Shown piece after piece: positions 1 through 10,975 of a stretch of 64,000 nt of DNA; the stretch's first letter is position 1, and each line of letters begins with the position of its first letter. The notes under the pieces were generated by a model. That model worked only from the letters and a program-made list of their open reading frames with translations, ran no database searches and was not told the origin of the DNA. This DNA comes from Escarpia spicata (lineage: Eukaryota; Annelida; Polychaeta; Sabellida; Siboglinidae), in contig OZ023213.1 of assembly GCA_963995525.1 (NCBI GenBank), positions 48,847,925 to 48,911,924 of the forward strand, read 5' to 3'. The position numbers were made by a program, and so were the translations under genes.

Positions 1-1217
1 CAGATGTGTAATGTGTGAATAGTTTAACTAGTGCGCACAGTCGATTTAATTATAAAAAATGCGTACTTGTTTTTTAATCGTCAAAAAAAGAGTTGTCGTT
101 ACAGCGGGTATCGCTGGCGAAAGCCAATTGCGCTGTCTGCCTACTGCGCCACTTCGGTCACGTGCTTTACGCGAGATCGGCATCCCAGGCATTCGAAAAC
201 AATAACAACACACACGTGCTTTAGCGTATCAAGATGAAGATTATAATTCCAAAGTAGTTGTACGAAGGTACGTATTACACTATCGCAGTTAGCAACAAGA
301 ACGCGTAGCCGTGTATTAATTCAACGAGAATTGCAACTTGCGAATGTCTATACTCGACTCGAGCCTGACAAGTATAAGTCTAAGACAGTCACCATATCAG
401 CCAGAGATTGACAACGAGCATAATATTTGATATGTATTGTATTTGGTTATGCAGGATGTTGTTAATAAGCTGTTATTCCGACAATACATATTGAGAGTAG
501 ATGACGTGAGGGTGCGAAATGACAAGTAACATTGCTTTGGCAGCAGGCCCCTGTTGATCGTCCAAGTAACTTAGTCAGGGAGCATCCGTAATTTTGTGCA
601 ACAGAACGTCAAACACGGAAGTATTATGTTGGTGATCGTAATTATTAAAACATTTTTTGTGACTCATATTTTTGATACTATTAATGCAGAATATTGTTGA
701 TTTGCATTGTATTTTATGCAAAATAATTTAGATTTTTATGACAAGCATGATGGTGATGATTTTATTCAATATAACAATGTAAACGTGTAAATACATAAAA
801 TATCAATACACCTAGAGTACACCATATATAAGGATTACACAAGAAAATGCACGCACTTGTCTCCATTTTGGTCCTTGATGCCTGGCTATAGTGTATGTAA
901 TGCATTAATTGGTATCCTGTGATACCTTTCAACTGACATATGCCGGCTATTCTTATGTATTTACCAATATATGTATATATTCTCACCACAGCAATATATG
1001 AATACATAATAATATATGTAATTTGAATTGTGATATTGCTAGAGACCACACTGCAACCCATGAATGAGAATGAGAGGAGGCAGAAGAGGGGCTAGAGGCG
1101 GTCACCCGGGCCAGGCAGACACAGGGAGGATACATAGTCTGCGGCAGGCCCACATTTGATCAATCCAGGTAATTTCAAATTGATAACAATCAACCACGTA
1201 TAAGTTATCAAAAAATT
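1..1217. other. Unassigned AT-rich DNA
   Basis: No open frame here looks like a real protein. The only compositional outlier is a purine/GC-rich patch at about 1061-1170, described separately. The remainder is AT-rich and carries no recognisable repeat or RNA gene. Confidence 0.5.
1064..1159 (+). CDS. Gly/Arg-rich micro-ORF before a possible splice donor
   Basis: A 31-codon frame starting MRMRGGRRGARGG is embedded in otherwise AT-rich DNA and is followed ten bases later by CCAG|GTAATT, which could be a 5' splice donor. Gly/Arg-rich leaders occur at the start of some transposases and RNA-binding proteins, but nothing downstream supports either. It lies just outside the 3.5-kb duplicated segment. 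It may be chance; I do not assign a function. Confidence 0.15.
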   Translation: MRMRGGRRGARGGHPGQADTGRIHSLRQAHI

Positions 1218-4200
1218 GTAATGTGCACATTTAAATATACCACATTTGTTTTCATACACATTTTAATAATAACATCTTGGGCATGGAAAACTATATTGAC
1301 TTCTGCACTTGTATATTATACCCACAAGTGTATCAACACAGACATATTAATACACCTTTAAACAGTATTTAGCATATGGCGATGACTCTGAAATAAGTTT
1401 ATAAAATAAATTAGTCATTCTTGAAGAAGGTAGACATACGTATTATGAACCTTTGAATACTTGACGAGGAAAATATATTGTTAGCATCACAATAACACCT
1501 CATTCTGTCATTTCCAACATTCACCTTGACCATTCAACCTCAGGCTTAAAATGTAAAACATGAATATGTATAGTAGTTACATGGCAGATACTGACATGAA
1601 GTTGTATACTGAAAACAAAACTAAAAATATAAATGCGCTTTACTGATGAGCAGAATTCAAATCAGTCTATAATATTGACTAAGATCAGGCGTCATTGTAA
1701 TGAAATTGAACAATTTTAAATTCATGTAATGACAATGAACACCTAGTAAAGAATTTTTTTTTAATTGTTCGTTTTGAGAAATTGCATATTCCACTATTGT
1801 CTGCATGCTGTATCAAGCCACCCTTCCCCAGAACAACCCTGGTAAACACTGACTGTTCCTAAGATATCAACATGTATAGATGCAGCTGTAGTAGAACATT
1901 TCTTGCTGCCTTTTTTCTTGTGAAATGATGCAGGTCATACATGAAACATTATTATATACTGATTATGACAATGAACACATCATAATTATTTACTCCCAAC
2001 ACTACTATGATGCCTGTTTTTGTTTACTGAATATATGCTTTTTTTACAGGAAATTGAACTACCGGTAGTGTGCTTAGTACCACTAGCTCTCCAAGTTAAT
2101 ATGGCATACTGGGCAGTTGTATTTGTCCAAGATCTCGGACAAGATTCTACAGTCATGCAACATGCTGCATATTAACAGTTTATCATATGAATGTCCACTG
2201 AGTGATCCCAATTGTGTCGTGTTGAATCCGTGACAGATTCCCCAGTGCCGATGGGGTGTACACTGGCTTCCAGGTCAGTCAGTTAGCTTGACTGCCTGGA
2301 AACCAATGTAGAATGCAGGTTGCTCGACATAAGAATGTGATGAAGCCTGACTAGCTCTGTAGTTGGTGATGGAACGGTGGGTGCCAGGGTCTGCAGAAAT
2401 GACAACAACTTTCGATGCTGTCAGACAGGTTCAGTGTCGAGCATTCTTCGGTGAACTGCATCGGTTTAGATATCGATGACATCATTGTATGTTTTCGCTG
2501 TCTTTGATGGTACTGCATACCAGCTTCCTGACATTTTGCTGTACGTCTGCATCTACCTATATTGGAGACAAAATGACAATTAGGATGGCTCTGACATGCA
2601 TGATATTTTTATATGTGACGACACATTTATCAAAAGTCAATAATACAAGGTATTTGTATTCAATTCAACTATAACTTTTAGCAGTGTCCACGAAAAAATA
2701 CATTAATTATCCAGAATTGTTACAACTGGTAGGGTTTAATTGCCTTTGTGTTGCTGATAGTCAGTGGCAGCCAGCCGAGTTCTAGCAACATACACCAGGC
2801 ACAAGTTTGTGAGGAAGTAATGGTATTGAAAGCCTTTTCACATTTTTCAACAACAATCTGTTGATACACTGACAGCAGCATTTTACTTGTTTAAATTATC
2901 TGTGTATCACTTTTTATCACTGTTTTATATTTTCACAATTTACATTAATTTTCATTTTGCATGATAATTAAACAACATTTGGGTAAGTTTAGTTCTGATA
3001 TGGTGTAGTATCCAGTCCTTGGGATTACTCAAAGCGCTTTAAACTTTACTCCCTGGCAGACCTGTTAAATTGAAAACACCATCTTGACTTATGTGGGAAG
3101 AATTCAGCCACACTGAAATTAATATGCAAAGATTATTCATACAAAAATATCCACCGTCTGTAGCCGGTACTCTTCATACAGCTGAGTAAACTGGAGCAAT
3201 GTAGCATGTAGCGATTGTACACATAATTCTCAGTCACATGGCGATGACCCTGTCTAGTCTAGTCACTATTTTTTGTGAGTTGTAAACATACCAAGCATTG
3301 CACATACTACAACAGTTTTGAATGTTATATCCTATTGATGTTTTTTAACAAAAAATCATAATATAGTTATTTTTATTTGATATGTACATATTAAATTTTT
3401 TCAACTAAACATCGTCCTAAGTAATTTGTTCTCATTGGTTTACATTTTATGGGCATTAAATATAAAAATTTGTTGTTAAATGCACATAATTGTTTAGTCA
3501 CTAATTTTGTGAGTTGTAAACATATAACTAGCATTTGATATCACATGTGTAGTGTTGTTTTTTTGTAACAAAGAATTGTGATAAAAGTAACTGTTTGTTT
3601 TGTTATATGTACCTGACATTTTTTCAACCTCTTCCTAATTTTTGTTTCTATTGTTGCTTTGCATTTTATGTGTATGTGATATTAAAAATTATTACATTAT
3701 ACACATCAAGTACAATGATTGTACCTGTAGTTGTATTGTGCTTTTCATAATTTTGTAGTCATGATCTCATCAAATAGTTTCAATAAAGCGTTTTTAATTT
3801 ACATTGTCTTTACTTTAATTCACATGCATTTCTAACAATATGCAATTTAACGAGGACACCCATTACTGCAAAATCCTAATGCAGACAACCAAAACTATCA
3901 CATACAGTGGTGGAGTCTGGTCTGGGGGGCACAAAAACCTCCACTGGCGACTGAACCAAATGGTGTAGTAAAAAAAAGCTGCCTTTGCTATGACTGCTGA
4001 TGCTCGATAGAGCCACCACAGATCTTGTCATATGTGATGGCTGCAGTGGTGTTGAGGTAGTTCACGCCTATGTGTTGAAGCTGTCAAACAAAGTCATGAA
4101 TTGGAATATGGAATGAGTCAGATTATTTGTGAAGGTGAACATGGTTTGACAGCACTACTACACGTAAATATATATATAATATTATATATGTATGTATATG

Positions 4201-4615
4201 TAAATATATGTGTGTGTACATGTGGTGTGTAACTTATAAACGTTTTAATTTCATTAATAGGTAAAAATATTTTGCACGATCATTTGCCCAATGGTCATTT
4301 GCCCAGCACTCAAGTGTGAAAAGGTCATTTGCCCAGTTGTAAAAAAAATACAATAAATGATATGAGAGTGGCAAAGTTATTATTGTATTTATTGTAAAAT
4401 TGTAGTATATAACAAACAAAATAGACAATTTACAAGTGTCAGAGCCAACAATGTGAAACAATTTGGATTGTGCACCATCCAATTGCCAGTATAATTAACT
4501 ACCTGTAAGTGCAGGTAGAGCATAGGTTGGTTGGAAAGAAGGTCACAGGAAATAAAGTCACAAAGTAATTTTATTCCAAAAAAAAAAAAAAGTTTTGCAA
4601 TTTTTCACTGATAGT
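1218..4615 (+). repeat. Copy A of a 3.5-kb dispersed segment (inverted partner at 38029-41728)
   Basis: The segment recurs in opposite orientation at 38029-41728, with roughly 90% identity in the blocks compared by eye and many small indels. Shared landmarks include a 61-codon frame at 2489-2674 (partner 40260-40445, about 6 residues different), a splice-acceptor-like TTTTTTTACAG at 2041-2050 before EIELPVVCLVPLALQVNMAY (partner lacks a 6-bp piece), and an AATAAA at 3782 with its reverse complement in the partner. The polyadenylation-like signal suggests the + strand of copy A is the sense strand of an old transcript or element. Relative to copy B it lacks about 440 bp near 3975. No transposase or terminal repeat is visible, so it may be a segmental duplication rather than a transposon. 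Confidence 0.75.
4280..4340. repeat. Triplicated 13-bp motif (TCATTTGCCCA)
   Basis: Three near-copies of GGTCATTTGCCCA lie within 60 bp, the third before an A-rich tract. Copy B of the surrounding segment (about 38265-38300) keeps only degenerate versions. Function unknown. Confidence 0.5.
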
Positions 4616-5158
4616 ACTAGCGACATTATATCATATGTCTTATTAAGAGTCTCCCCAACCTTACGTATTATTAAAATAATTCCACACATTGTATGTTTAA
4701 ACAGGTTAAATTAAGTTATTTTGACTTCTGAACACACACACACTAAAATATACATTCAAAGATACAAATCAGAAACTGAACATAAGCATCTTGTGCTGTG
4801 CAAGCCAGCAGGTGATTATAGAGATAAAATGTCATGTGACATAACATTAACATTAAAGCAGTTGCAGCCTTTAGCAGATCTGTGCGCCAGCATAAGCATA
4901 ATTATTATGAAATGACAATCACTGAGGCTTGGCTATATTGTGTCACGTATACTTACTTGCATTGTATATACACATTTATGTTTGCAATACAAACATTCCA
5001 AATTAAATAAAAAGAAACATAAGTTAAAAAAATGATCTGCAAATGAAATGTGCTATGTAGTTGACAGTTTGACAACCACCCTATCATACAAACATTGAAT
5101 AATTGTACACACATTAGACTGGTCAAACCAGAACATAACAGTACATTAATACCATTAC

Positions 5159-5350
5159 TTAAACTGACATTGGTTGTAATAGTTTAGAGCTGCACCCAGC
5201 GTCGGGAAGAGACTGAATACCTGACAGTGAACTGGTTTTACTGCGACCACCGATACTCGATAGAGCCAATGCAGCGGTTGTTGTCTGTGGTGGCTGGATT
5301 GGCGTGGACGTCATTTGCATATATTTGTGGTGAAACTCAAGTGAAGGCAT
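5159..5350 (-). pseudogene. Ser-rich exon-like block, paralogue of 38520-38628
   Basis: The minus strand encodes a 63-residue Ser/Thr/Pro-rich frame containing ALSSIGGRSKTSSLSGIQSL and PDAGCSS. A clearly homologous peptide (VALSSISVRSKGSSS, SLPEAGCSS) is encoded on the plus strand at 38520-38628. In both, homology runs to a GT: GTCAGT here and the stronger donor GTAAGT at 38629. A third, truncated copy sits at about 4005-4060. Replacements are often conservative (D/E, K/R), which suggests past selection as protein. Family not recognised. Confidence 0.4.
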
Positions 5351-5419
5351 AACGTGGAATGGCCAAAATTGATTAAATTTTACATTTTTTAATAGTACTA
5401 CTACCCCTAAAAATGGACA

Positions 5420-6290
5420 GCGTAGTATAACACATCAAAATAATATCCAGGCTATTTAAATAACTTTCAGAAATAATAAAATAAATTGTCCTCCTATGTT
5501 CATACACCCAGTGTAGTTGTTTTCTTGCTCCCTATCAAACTAAGGTTAGCATAGAGGCCTAGAAGATCTCTATCAATGTGTATACATATTCTACACTTTT
5601 CAGAGATGTAACTTATAAACTTTTCTTTATATATTATACATACTTCTACATATACTATATGCAATTTGGGTCGTTTACCCCTTGGTAATATATGTAGACT
5701 ATTACGGTCACAATATACATATAAATGATTAGTATTCTCTACAGAAATCATAAATTATTACTACTCTTTAAATTTACATAATACAAGATTATTAAATGTA
5801 TATGTTATTACAATCAGCATTCATGTTGTACATCACACATGGACAAACAGTAAAGAAGTGTTATTTTGTATTCTACATTGCTGAAGGCAAGTAAAGAAAT
5901 ATTTATATCATACAAAACATGGTAGTAAATCTCATAGACTCATACTGCTATTGAGTAGGCATGGGTAAAGCCTAAACTTAAAGCAAAGGTCAATTGGTAG
6001 CTGTGTTTTACTGGGTATTATGTGATTCCTGAGGTGATTGTCACTGATCTGCTGTCAGTAAATGTAACTAGCTTTGATGATCAAAGTGCACACTACAAGC
6101 AGCCAGTCACTCAAGTTTCAACTGACATCCAAGAAAGCAAGTACTTATAGTTAGATCCAGGCAATTATTTTAGGCATTCGATTATTTTATTAGTCTCAAA
6201 TGTCCAGCCAGTGGCAGTGTCAGTCAGTGATTGGGAGTAACGTGTGAATGTCCAGTGGGTGCTACAGCTGTATTATGTATTACATTATAC
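5420..6290. other. Unassigned AT-rich DNA
   Basis: No gene, repeat or RNA is recognised. Short open frames (for example on the minus strand at 5500-5751) are AT-rich, lack family similarity and look random. Confidence 0.5.
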
Positions 6291-6294
6291 ATAG

Positions 6295-6590
6295 TTAAAT
6301 ATTGATATAATACGGCATGTCCTTAAATATGAAGGCATAATATCTACATTACTGTATATTAATTTGCGATGGAACGACACGGATTGATGGAACGTCGATG
6401 AAACGTCGCGGAACGTCGATGGAGCGGATTTTTAAGTTCATCTACCATTCGATGTGTGCTTCGCAAGAGACTGATACTTCGCACTTAGTTAACTATTAAT
6501 ATAATATAACATGTCCATCAATATAAAGTCATAATATCTACAATAATGTATATTCATGTGCGATGGAACGTCGCGGAACGTCGATCGAAG
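6295..6590. repeat. Direct repeat about 85 bp long, 190 bp apart, with CpG-rich ends
   Basis: The stretches near 6295-6385 and 6485-6577 align over about 85 bp (shared CATAATATCTACA and GATGGAACG). Each ends in a CG-rich string of GGAACGTCG-type units. The CpG-rich ends precede an ATG in good context at 6602, so this could be promoter-proximal DNA. Confidence 0.55.
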
Positions 6591-6601
6591 ATGGAATTAA
6601 G

Positions 6602-6892
6602 ATGGCGGACGATGACGGCTTTATTGTTTTGGCTGTTCCATCTATTGAACACACAGTCGTGTGTATGTGTGTGCTTGCTGATAAATTCAATATTACTAAC
6701 CTGTCCAGAAGAAACTTGGCGAATGCTGCATCACTTTTCACGCCAGCCGTTTCTTTCGTTCGTTCGTTTTCACAAATCCATAACCTTTCCAATATACACC
6801 TTTATACGCGGATACTCTCTACTTTCCGCTCTCACCCTCTTTTTAGCCGAGTCGGTGACATATATCCGTGGGCATCCCTTCGTCACAGATAA
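6602..6892 (+). CDS. Hypothetical ORF or first exon, MADDDGFIVLAV...
   Basis: A 96-codon frame starting at an ATG in good vertebrate-type context (AAGATGGCGG), just after the CpG-rich repeat. The N-terminus is acidic then hydrophobic; the second half is basic and Ser/Phe-rich and may be intron read-through. No domain is recognised. A frame on the opposite strand covers the same DNA, so coding is uncertain. Confidence 0.2.
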   Translation: MADDDGFIVLAVPSIEHTVVCMCVLADKFNITNLSRRNLANAASLFTPAVSFVRSFSQIHNLSNIHLYTRILSTFRSHPLFSRVGDIYPWASLRHR

Positions 6893-7210
6893 CATTATCG
6901 AGCTATCACTTGTACAAAAAATGGATGGCGACTCGTAAATACGTAATGTTGACTGAATCCAGGCACCGAAAGGTGGGGGTCAAAGGCCGATGTCGCCGCA
7001 TATTCCCTTTCACGTGACTATTACACGAAAGGTATATCTCAGACCACATCCAAGTTCAGATATGTGTCTTGATATTCGGTTAGGACTGACCGAAAATCAT
7101 GTTATTGTTTGTCTGTTAATTTCACTAAAACGAAGTAAAGCATACGTACAAATGAACCAGTGTATCAATAATGAATACCTGATACGATTACGTTTCGTGA
7201 AATTAGTCTG

Positions 7211-7743
7211 ACACGTGAGGAGCACAACAATCGAAATGATTGAGCCCCTTTAAGAATTGTTCTGCATGAATGACATATATAGCCAATTAGGGTCAGTGAG
7301 AAATTATTTGCATAATTATATTTACTGTTATTTATTATTTTAGTTATTCGATTTCAAATGTAATGCCATTGTTATTGATATCACTGGTTGCCTAACCATA
7401 TTTAAGATAAACAGATACAACGTTTGCATTATATGTTTTGCAATTAAACTAAAGTTAAATGTTTGCGTATGATAAGTAAAATCAGTTATGTTTAACAATT
7501 TGTTTATATACTCAACAGGAGATGGTAAAACGTCAAGGGTGACAACATTTATTTGTTTTCAAACAACTAAAACTTTCAGTCAGTCGCAGACAAATACAAA
7601 ATCGCTCAAATAAGATCACACTTTGTTTATAGTGAACAAAAACGCTGACTAATCCACGGGAACCTGAGGCAAATTTAGGTCGGAAGTTTATGACCTGAAA
7701 TTATGAACCTTGCAGAGAATCAACTATGTATATGTGTGCGTGT

Positions 7744-7782
<39 letters not shown>

Positions 7783-8821
7783 TGTGTTTGTGTGTTTGTG
7801 TTTGTGTGTGTGTGCATGCGTGCGTGTGTGTATGCGAAATTGCTGCAAAAATCATAAAAGTAAGCTTACACTCGCATATGCATCAGTCAAAAGGCCACCC
7901 ATTCTGCCTTCGTATAAGTGCATAATCCCATTATATGGCGCATTCTTTCATATTGATTACATACAATATGCATGGAGTTGGTGATTATGTACAACATGGA
8001 TGTTACGTAGTTTAAAATAATTACAAACTGGTTAAATGCTGGATAAAAACAATGCTACACTATAGTTTTGGTTAAAGGATATAAAAGTGCAAAGTGTCTA
8101 AACGTCCAGAGTGGCCAACTTCCCGTGAATGTCTCCAGGGTTGGTGTAAAGCAAAAACGTGATATTGCTGTCATCGCAGTGATTATGCAATCATCAGACA
8201 GTCTAATGCTTGCTGATTCTGGATGCGTTGTAGAACGGTGTAAATTTCACTACACAGTATGCAGTGTATTCAACAATGTATAGGACTTATAGAGCCACAA
8301 ATTACCCATAATTAACCATAAGTCCAAATTCAGTCTTACCTACACCTCCTAAGGTAACCGATGATATATGCGAACAAAATCTAAAATGGTTGGAAAGTTG
8401 TAACCCACTTACTACATCCTGAAAAATAAGGGTCAAGGTAGTTGCATTTTTCGGGATAACAATGACCCATATCTGGCCAAAAAATCCTAATCTTACCTGC
8501 AAAAAAATCAAATTCCGTAATGCGTGGCCTACATAGAGAACTATTAAGCTAATTTGAAAATGTGTACCATCGTTATTATGTCTTATGGAGCCACATTTTC
8601 AAGCCAAATTTTCAATAAAAATCGTTTTCTGACCTAAAAAACCCAAATTAGAAATTCCAACAACTTTTACCATAATCAGTATAAGGAATATAGAAAACAT
8701 CTAAAATGGTTGGCTGCTTGTAATAAAAAATGCCCACGAAACTTTCTCTTAGCATTTTTCTCGTCCTTGGCCGCCTGTCTAAAGGGAAACTGACTGCGAA
8801 ATAAATAAACCAAATATACTT
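7211..8821. other. Unassigned DNA with a (TG)n tract
   Basis: Nothing coding is recognised. A microsatellite lies at 7733-7830. At 8375-8400 and 8690-8715 the phrase ATCTAAAATGGTTGG is repeated with similar flanks (TTGTAA, then GCATTTTTC further on), hinting at an old 315-bp-spaced tandem duplication. Confidence 0.4.
7733..7830. repeat. (TG)n microsatellite
   Basis: Almost uninterrupted TG/CG dinucleotides with TTTG interruptions. Cys/Val-rich frames across it are by-products of the repeat. Confidence 0.95.
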
Positions 8822-9002
8822 TTAAAGGTCATATCCTGGTATAAAATGTGCTCTTTTCCTTAATAACAAATGGTTTATGCCCTTTCAAATGATGATATTG
8901 CCAAAATGTTCTATATGAGCATACGACATAAAAAGAGCCTTTACATTTGCCATTTTACGGAAACTCCCGAGCGATGCCGGGTTTGCATTTGTTGCTGAAA
9001 CG

Positions 9003-9010
9003 TGACGTCA
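9003..9010. promoter_or_regulatory. CRE palindrome TGACGTCA, left
   Basis: A full consensus cAMP-response element palindrome, inside the perfect 17-bp inverted repeat and 88 bp upstream of the ATG at 9098. The surrounding 100 bp is CpG-rich, as expected of a promoter. Binding by CREB/ATF proteins is inferred from the motif only. Confidence 0.45.
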
Positions 9011-9097
9011 GTTGTGGTTCCGCCGTCAGTTAGTGCAGCGGCTTCACGCCTGCTGCCCTGCGCAGTCGCGCGGTGTCATGTAAACAACTCGATACAA

Positions 9098-9259
9098 ATG
9101 GCGGCTTACTCGAGTAGTTCAGAGAGCGATATCAATTTTGACGCGGATCACGAAACGTTTGATCATATATATTTCGGTGACAGTGAGGATGACATTGCCG
9201 AGATCGACAATGTTGATGTTAGTCAGTTAGTGTGGCACCGTATAGACACGAACCAGTGA
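9098..9259 (+). CDS. Acidic short ORF inside the Kolobok-like element
   Basis: A 53-codon frame starting at ATGGCGG in good context (ACAAATGGCGG) and rich in Ser, Asp and Glu (SSSSESDINFDAD, GDSEDDIAEID). It faces the THAP frame; the two 3' ends overlap at 9227-9259. An in-frame ATG at 9002 would overlap the CRE and is less likely. Acidic leaders of this sort occur as first exons in invertebrate multigene families, but I recognise no domain. It could be a first exon with its splice donor unrecognised. Confidence 0.35.
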   Translation: MAAYSSSSESDINFDADHETFDHIYFGDSEDDIAEIDNVDVSQLVWHRIDTNQ

Positions 9260-9598
9260 AGAAGCTTTGACAACTGACCAGACCCACTTGCGCAGATTCG
9301 CCGGTAACCGAATCGCCTTCGCCTCTGTTGTGTTCGTCGAAGGAACGGCATATTTCTTTACAGCTTCCTTACGCCTGCAACCCATCTTCCATTGTACGAA
9401 GCCTTCGAAGTCGCCAGGCGCAACGAAATGCGAACCACAAATAATGCTATTTGCCGTAGCATGGGTCCAGTCGGCCCTGTTGTTTCGAACAAAACGTTTC
9501 CATTTCTGCCGAGTAACTGGCTCTTTGGGAAATTCGTGCACAGAATGGCCAGTAAGATTCGAATTGTTGCAGTTTCCAACAACACATTTGTTCACCAT
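9227..9598 (-). CDS. THAP-type C2CH zinc finger fragment
   Basis: From the ATG at 9598 the frame encodes MVNKCVVGNCNNSN, then HEFPKEPVTRQKW, FVRNNRADW, SIICGSHF and a terminal AVPST motif. This is the THAP signature: C-x4-C ... C-x2-H with the invariant Pro, Trp and Phe and a short C-terminal motif. THAP domains are about 90 residues and bind DNA; this one is essentially complete in about 95 residues, followed by about 28 unrelated residues to the stop. The upstream 31 codons of the same frame (to 9691) are hydrophobic and overlap the inverted repeat, so the internal ATG is preferred. It is probably the DNA-binding exon of a Kolobok-type transposase whose catalytic part has been lost. Confidence 0.75.
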   Translation of the reverse strand: MVNKCVVGNCNNSNLTGHSVHEFPKEPVTRQKWKRFVRNNRADWTHATANSIICGSHFVAPGDFEGFVQWKMGCRRKEAVKKYAVPSTNTTEAKAIRLPANLRKWVWSVVKASSLVRVYTVPH

Positions 9599-9692
9599 TT
9601 CTATATGTGAATGCATGTATACCAGTTCAAATATCCACCAAATAAATCCAGCCGCCGAGAACGCTTGCGATCCCGGGAACGTTTTCCACAAC

Positions 9693-9700
9693 TGACGTCA
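9693..9700. promoter_or_regulatory. CRE palindrome TGACGTCA, right
   Basis: Mirror image of the site at 9003, in the right 17-bp inverted repeat and 95 bp upstream of the THAP ATG on the minus strand. Each of the two convergent frames thus has the same CRE at nearly the same distance. Confidence 0.45.
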
Positions 9701-9882
9701 CGATTCTGCCTCTCGCGGCATTTTCGGAAACAGACTTTTCCTAGCCTGCCCATTTAATGTCAATTTTAGAAAGGTTTCAGCAAACGTGTGGTTTCTGGGT
9801 TGTCATTATATTGCAGAACACATATGTACATGCATATTTTTATATTTAGTAGCAATTTTTCCCCCCAGGATATGGCCTTTAA

Positions 9883-10220
9883 TCGAGATTTGCGAACAAA
9901 TATTCAGATGAATAAAATGTACATTTTAGCAGTTCTAAGAACAGATATCTGATTTGTTAAGGTCGTGGTTGTAAAGCTGACAATAGAAATGTGGTTTTTA
10001 ATAGCACCGTGGTGTATAGTGTCCAGGATGCTATACATCTGGGCCATCATGTATCCGTTGTTAATAAGAATAGTTTAGTCGCCGATGCCACTGCTAAATT
10101 TTGGAGTTCATGGCCGATTTTGGTCATATCAAGACGACTGTAAAGTGAAATTTATATAAACAATAATGCTGCTCTTACTATGGAGCTCCGCTATAGGATC
10201 CCCAGAGTAATAGTGTTGGC
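9883..10220. other. Unassigned DNA right of the Kolobok-like element
   Basis: No gene or repeat recognised. Confidence 0.4.
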
Positions 10221-10225
10221 ACTAT

Positions 10226-10567
10226 ATGCATAGCATAGCGAAAAGCACTACGGAAGTTGTGGAGCTAGCACCGCTTACACACGGTGATGGTATACCATTG
10301 TTATCGGATAGTTTACCATTATTAGTCATATTAAAGCAATGGTTAACAACATTTATTAATAAAGCCATAAACAAAAATTTACCGATAATAAGCAGTGTTG
10401 CCAAGACATCTATTGAAAATCCATTGTCAAATAGTAGCGCAAATTACAGACACATCTTAAATGAATGTAACACAATTCATGATGTGTCTGTATATGATGT
10501 TCGCCGTGTGTGGCAGGCTAGTGTCTTAAACGTAGTAATACCTAATGTGAATGGTTTAAAGCCATGA
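10226..10567 (+). CDS. Hypothetical 113-residue ORF
   Basis: Open frame whose second half lies in the first unit of the 197-bp duplication. It has a short hydrophobic stretch (SDSLPLLVILKQWLTTFI) but no recognised domain. Codon-level conservation between the two units is the only hint of coding. Could equally be part of an old element. Confidence 0.2.
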   Translation: MHSIAKSTTEVVELAPLTHGDGIPLLSDSLPLLVILKQWLTTFINKAINKNLPIISSVAKTSIENPLSNSSANYRHILNECNTIHDVSVYDVRRVWQASVLNVVIPNVNGLKP

Positions 10568-10770
10568 ACCACAATTCACCGATTGTAAGCAGTGTTGCCA
10601 ATATATCTATTGAAAATCCATGGTTAAATAGTAGCGCAAATTACCGACACATCTTAAATGAATGTAACATAATTTATGATGTGTCTGTGTATGACTTTCG
10701 CCGTTTGTGACAGGCTAGTGTAGCAAACGAAGTAATAGCTAATGTGAATGTTTTATACGAAATGTCACAA
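10379..10770 (+). repeat. 197-bp tandem duplication with coding-like content
   Basis: Units at 10379-10575 and 10576-10770 align end to end (shared AGCAGTGTTGCCAA, ATTGAAAATCCAT, AATGAATGTAACA). In the frame 10226-10567 the first unit encodes SSANYRHILNECNTIHDVSV; the second encodes nearly the same peptide but stops at a TGA after DFRRL. The unit length is not a multiple of three, so the two could not be read through in one frame. Protein family not recognised. Confidence 0.6.
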
Positions 10771-10929
10771 ATCAAAAATGGTTTTAAAACATGCACTCTT
10801 GTAAACGATGATGGTGTCAGCCGTATTATTACGGAAATTACAGTATTTTAAAGAATGTACAATAGCTTTTTTCAATGTGCAAAAATAAAGATATTTATTT
10901 ATTCTCCATTTAAACAATCCTGTGTGACG

Positions 10930-10975
10930 TAATATATATACATATATATACATATATGTATACATATATATATCA
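10930..10975. repeat. (TA/CA)n microsatellite at the 3' end of an RTE-like copy
   Basis: ATATAC-type repeats directly follow, on the minus strand, the C-terminal codons of the RTE-like fragment. RTE-clade LINEs characteristically end in short tandem repeats, so this is probably the original 3' tail. Confidence 0.6.

Larger units (their letters stand above)
8822..9882 (-). mobile_element. Kolobok-like DNA transposon remnant (TTAA-flanked, THAP)
   Basis: The ends read TTAA|AGGTCATATCCTGG (from 8822) and CCAGGATATGGCCT|TTAA (to 9882): 14-bp terminal inverted repeats with one mismatch next to TTAA on both sides. A second, perfect 17-bp inverted pair (CGTGACGTCAGTTGTGG) lies inside at 9001-9017 and 9686-9702. 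The interior carries a minus-strand THAP domain. TTAA target sites plus a THAP-bearing transposase are hallmarks of the Kolobok superfamily (known); assignment of this copy is inference. At 1.05 kb there is no room for a DDE transposase core, so it is non-autonomous or a deletion derivative. P elements also carry THAP domains but make 8-bp duplications. Confidence 0.7.

Noticed and set aside
7703..7984. Cys/Val-rich protein
   Set aside because: Translation of a (TG)n microsatellite.
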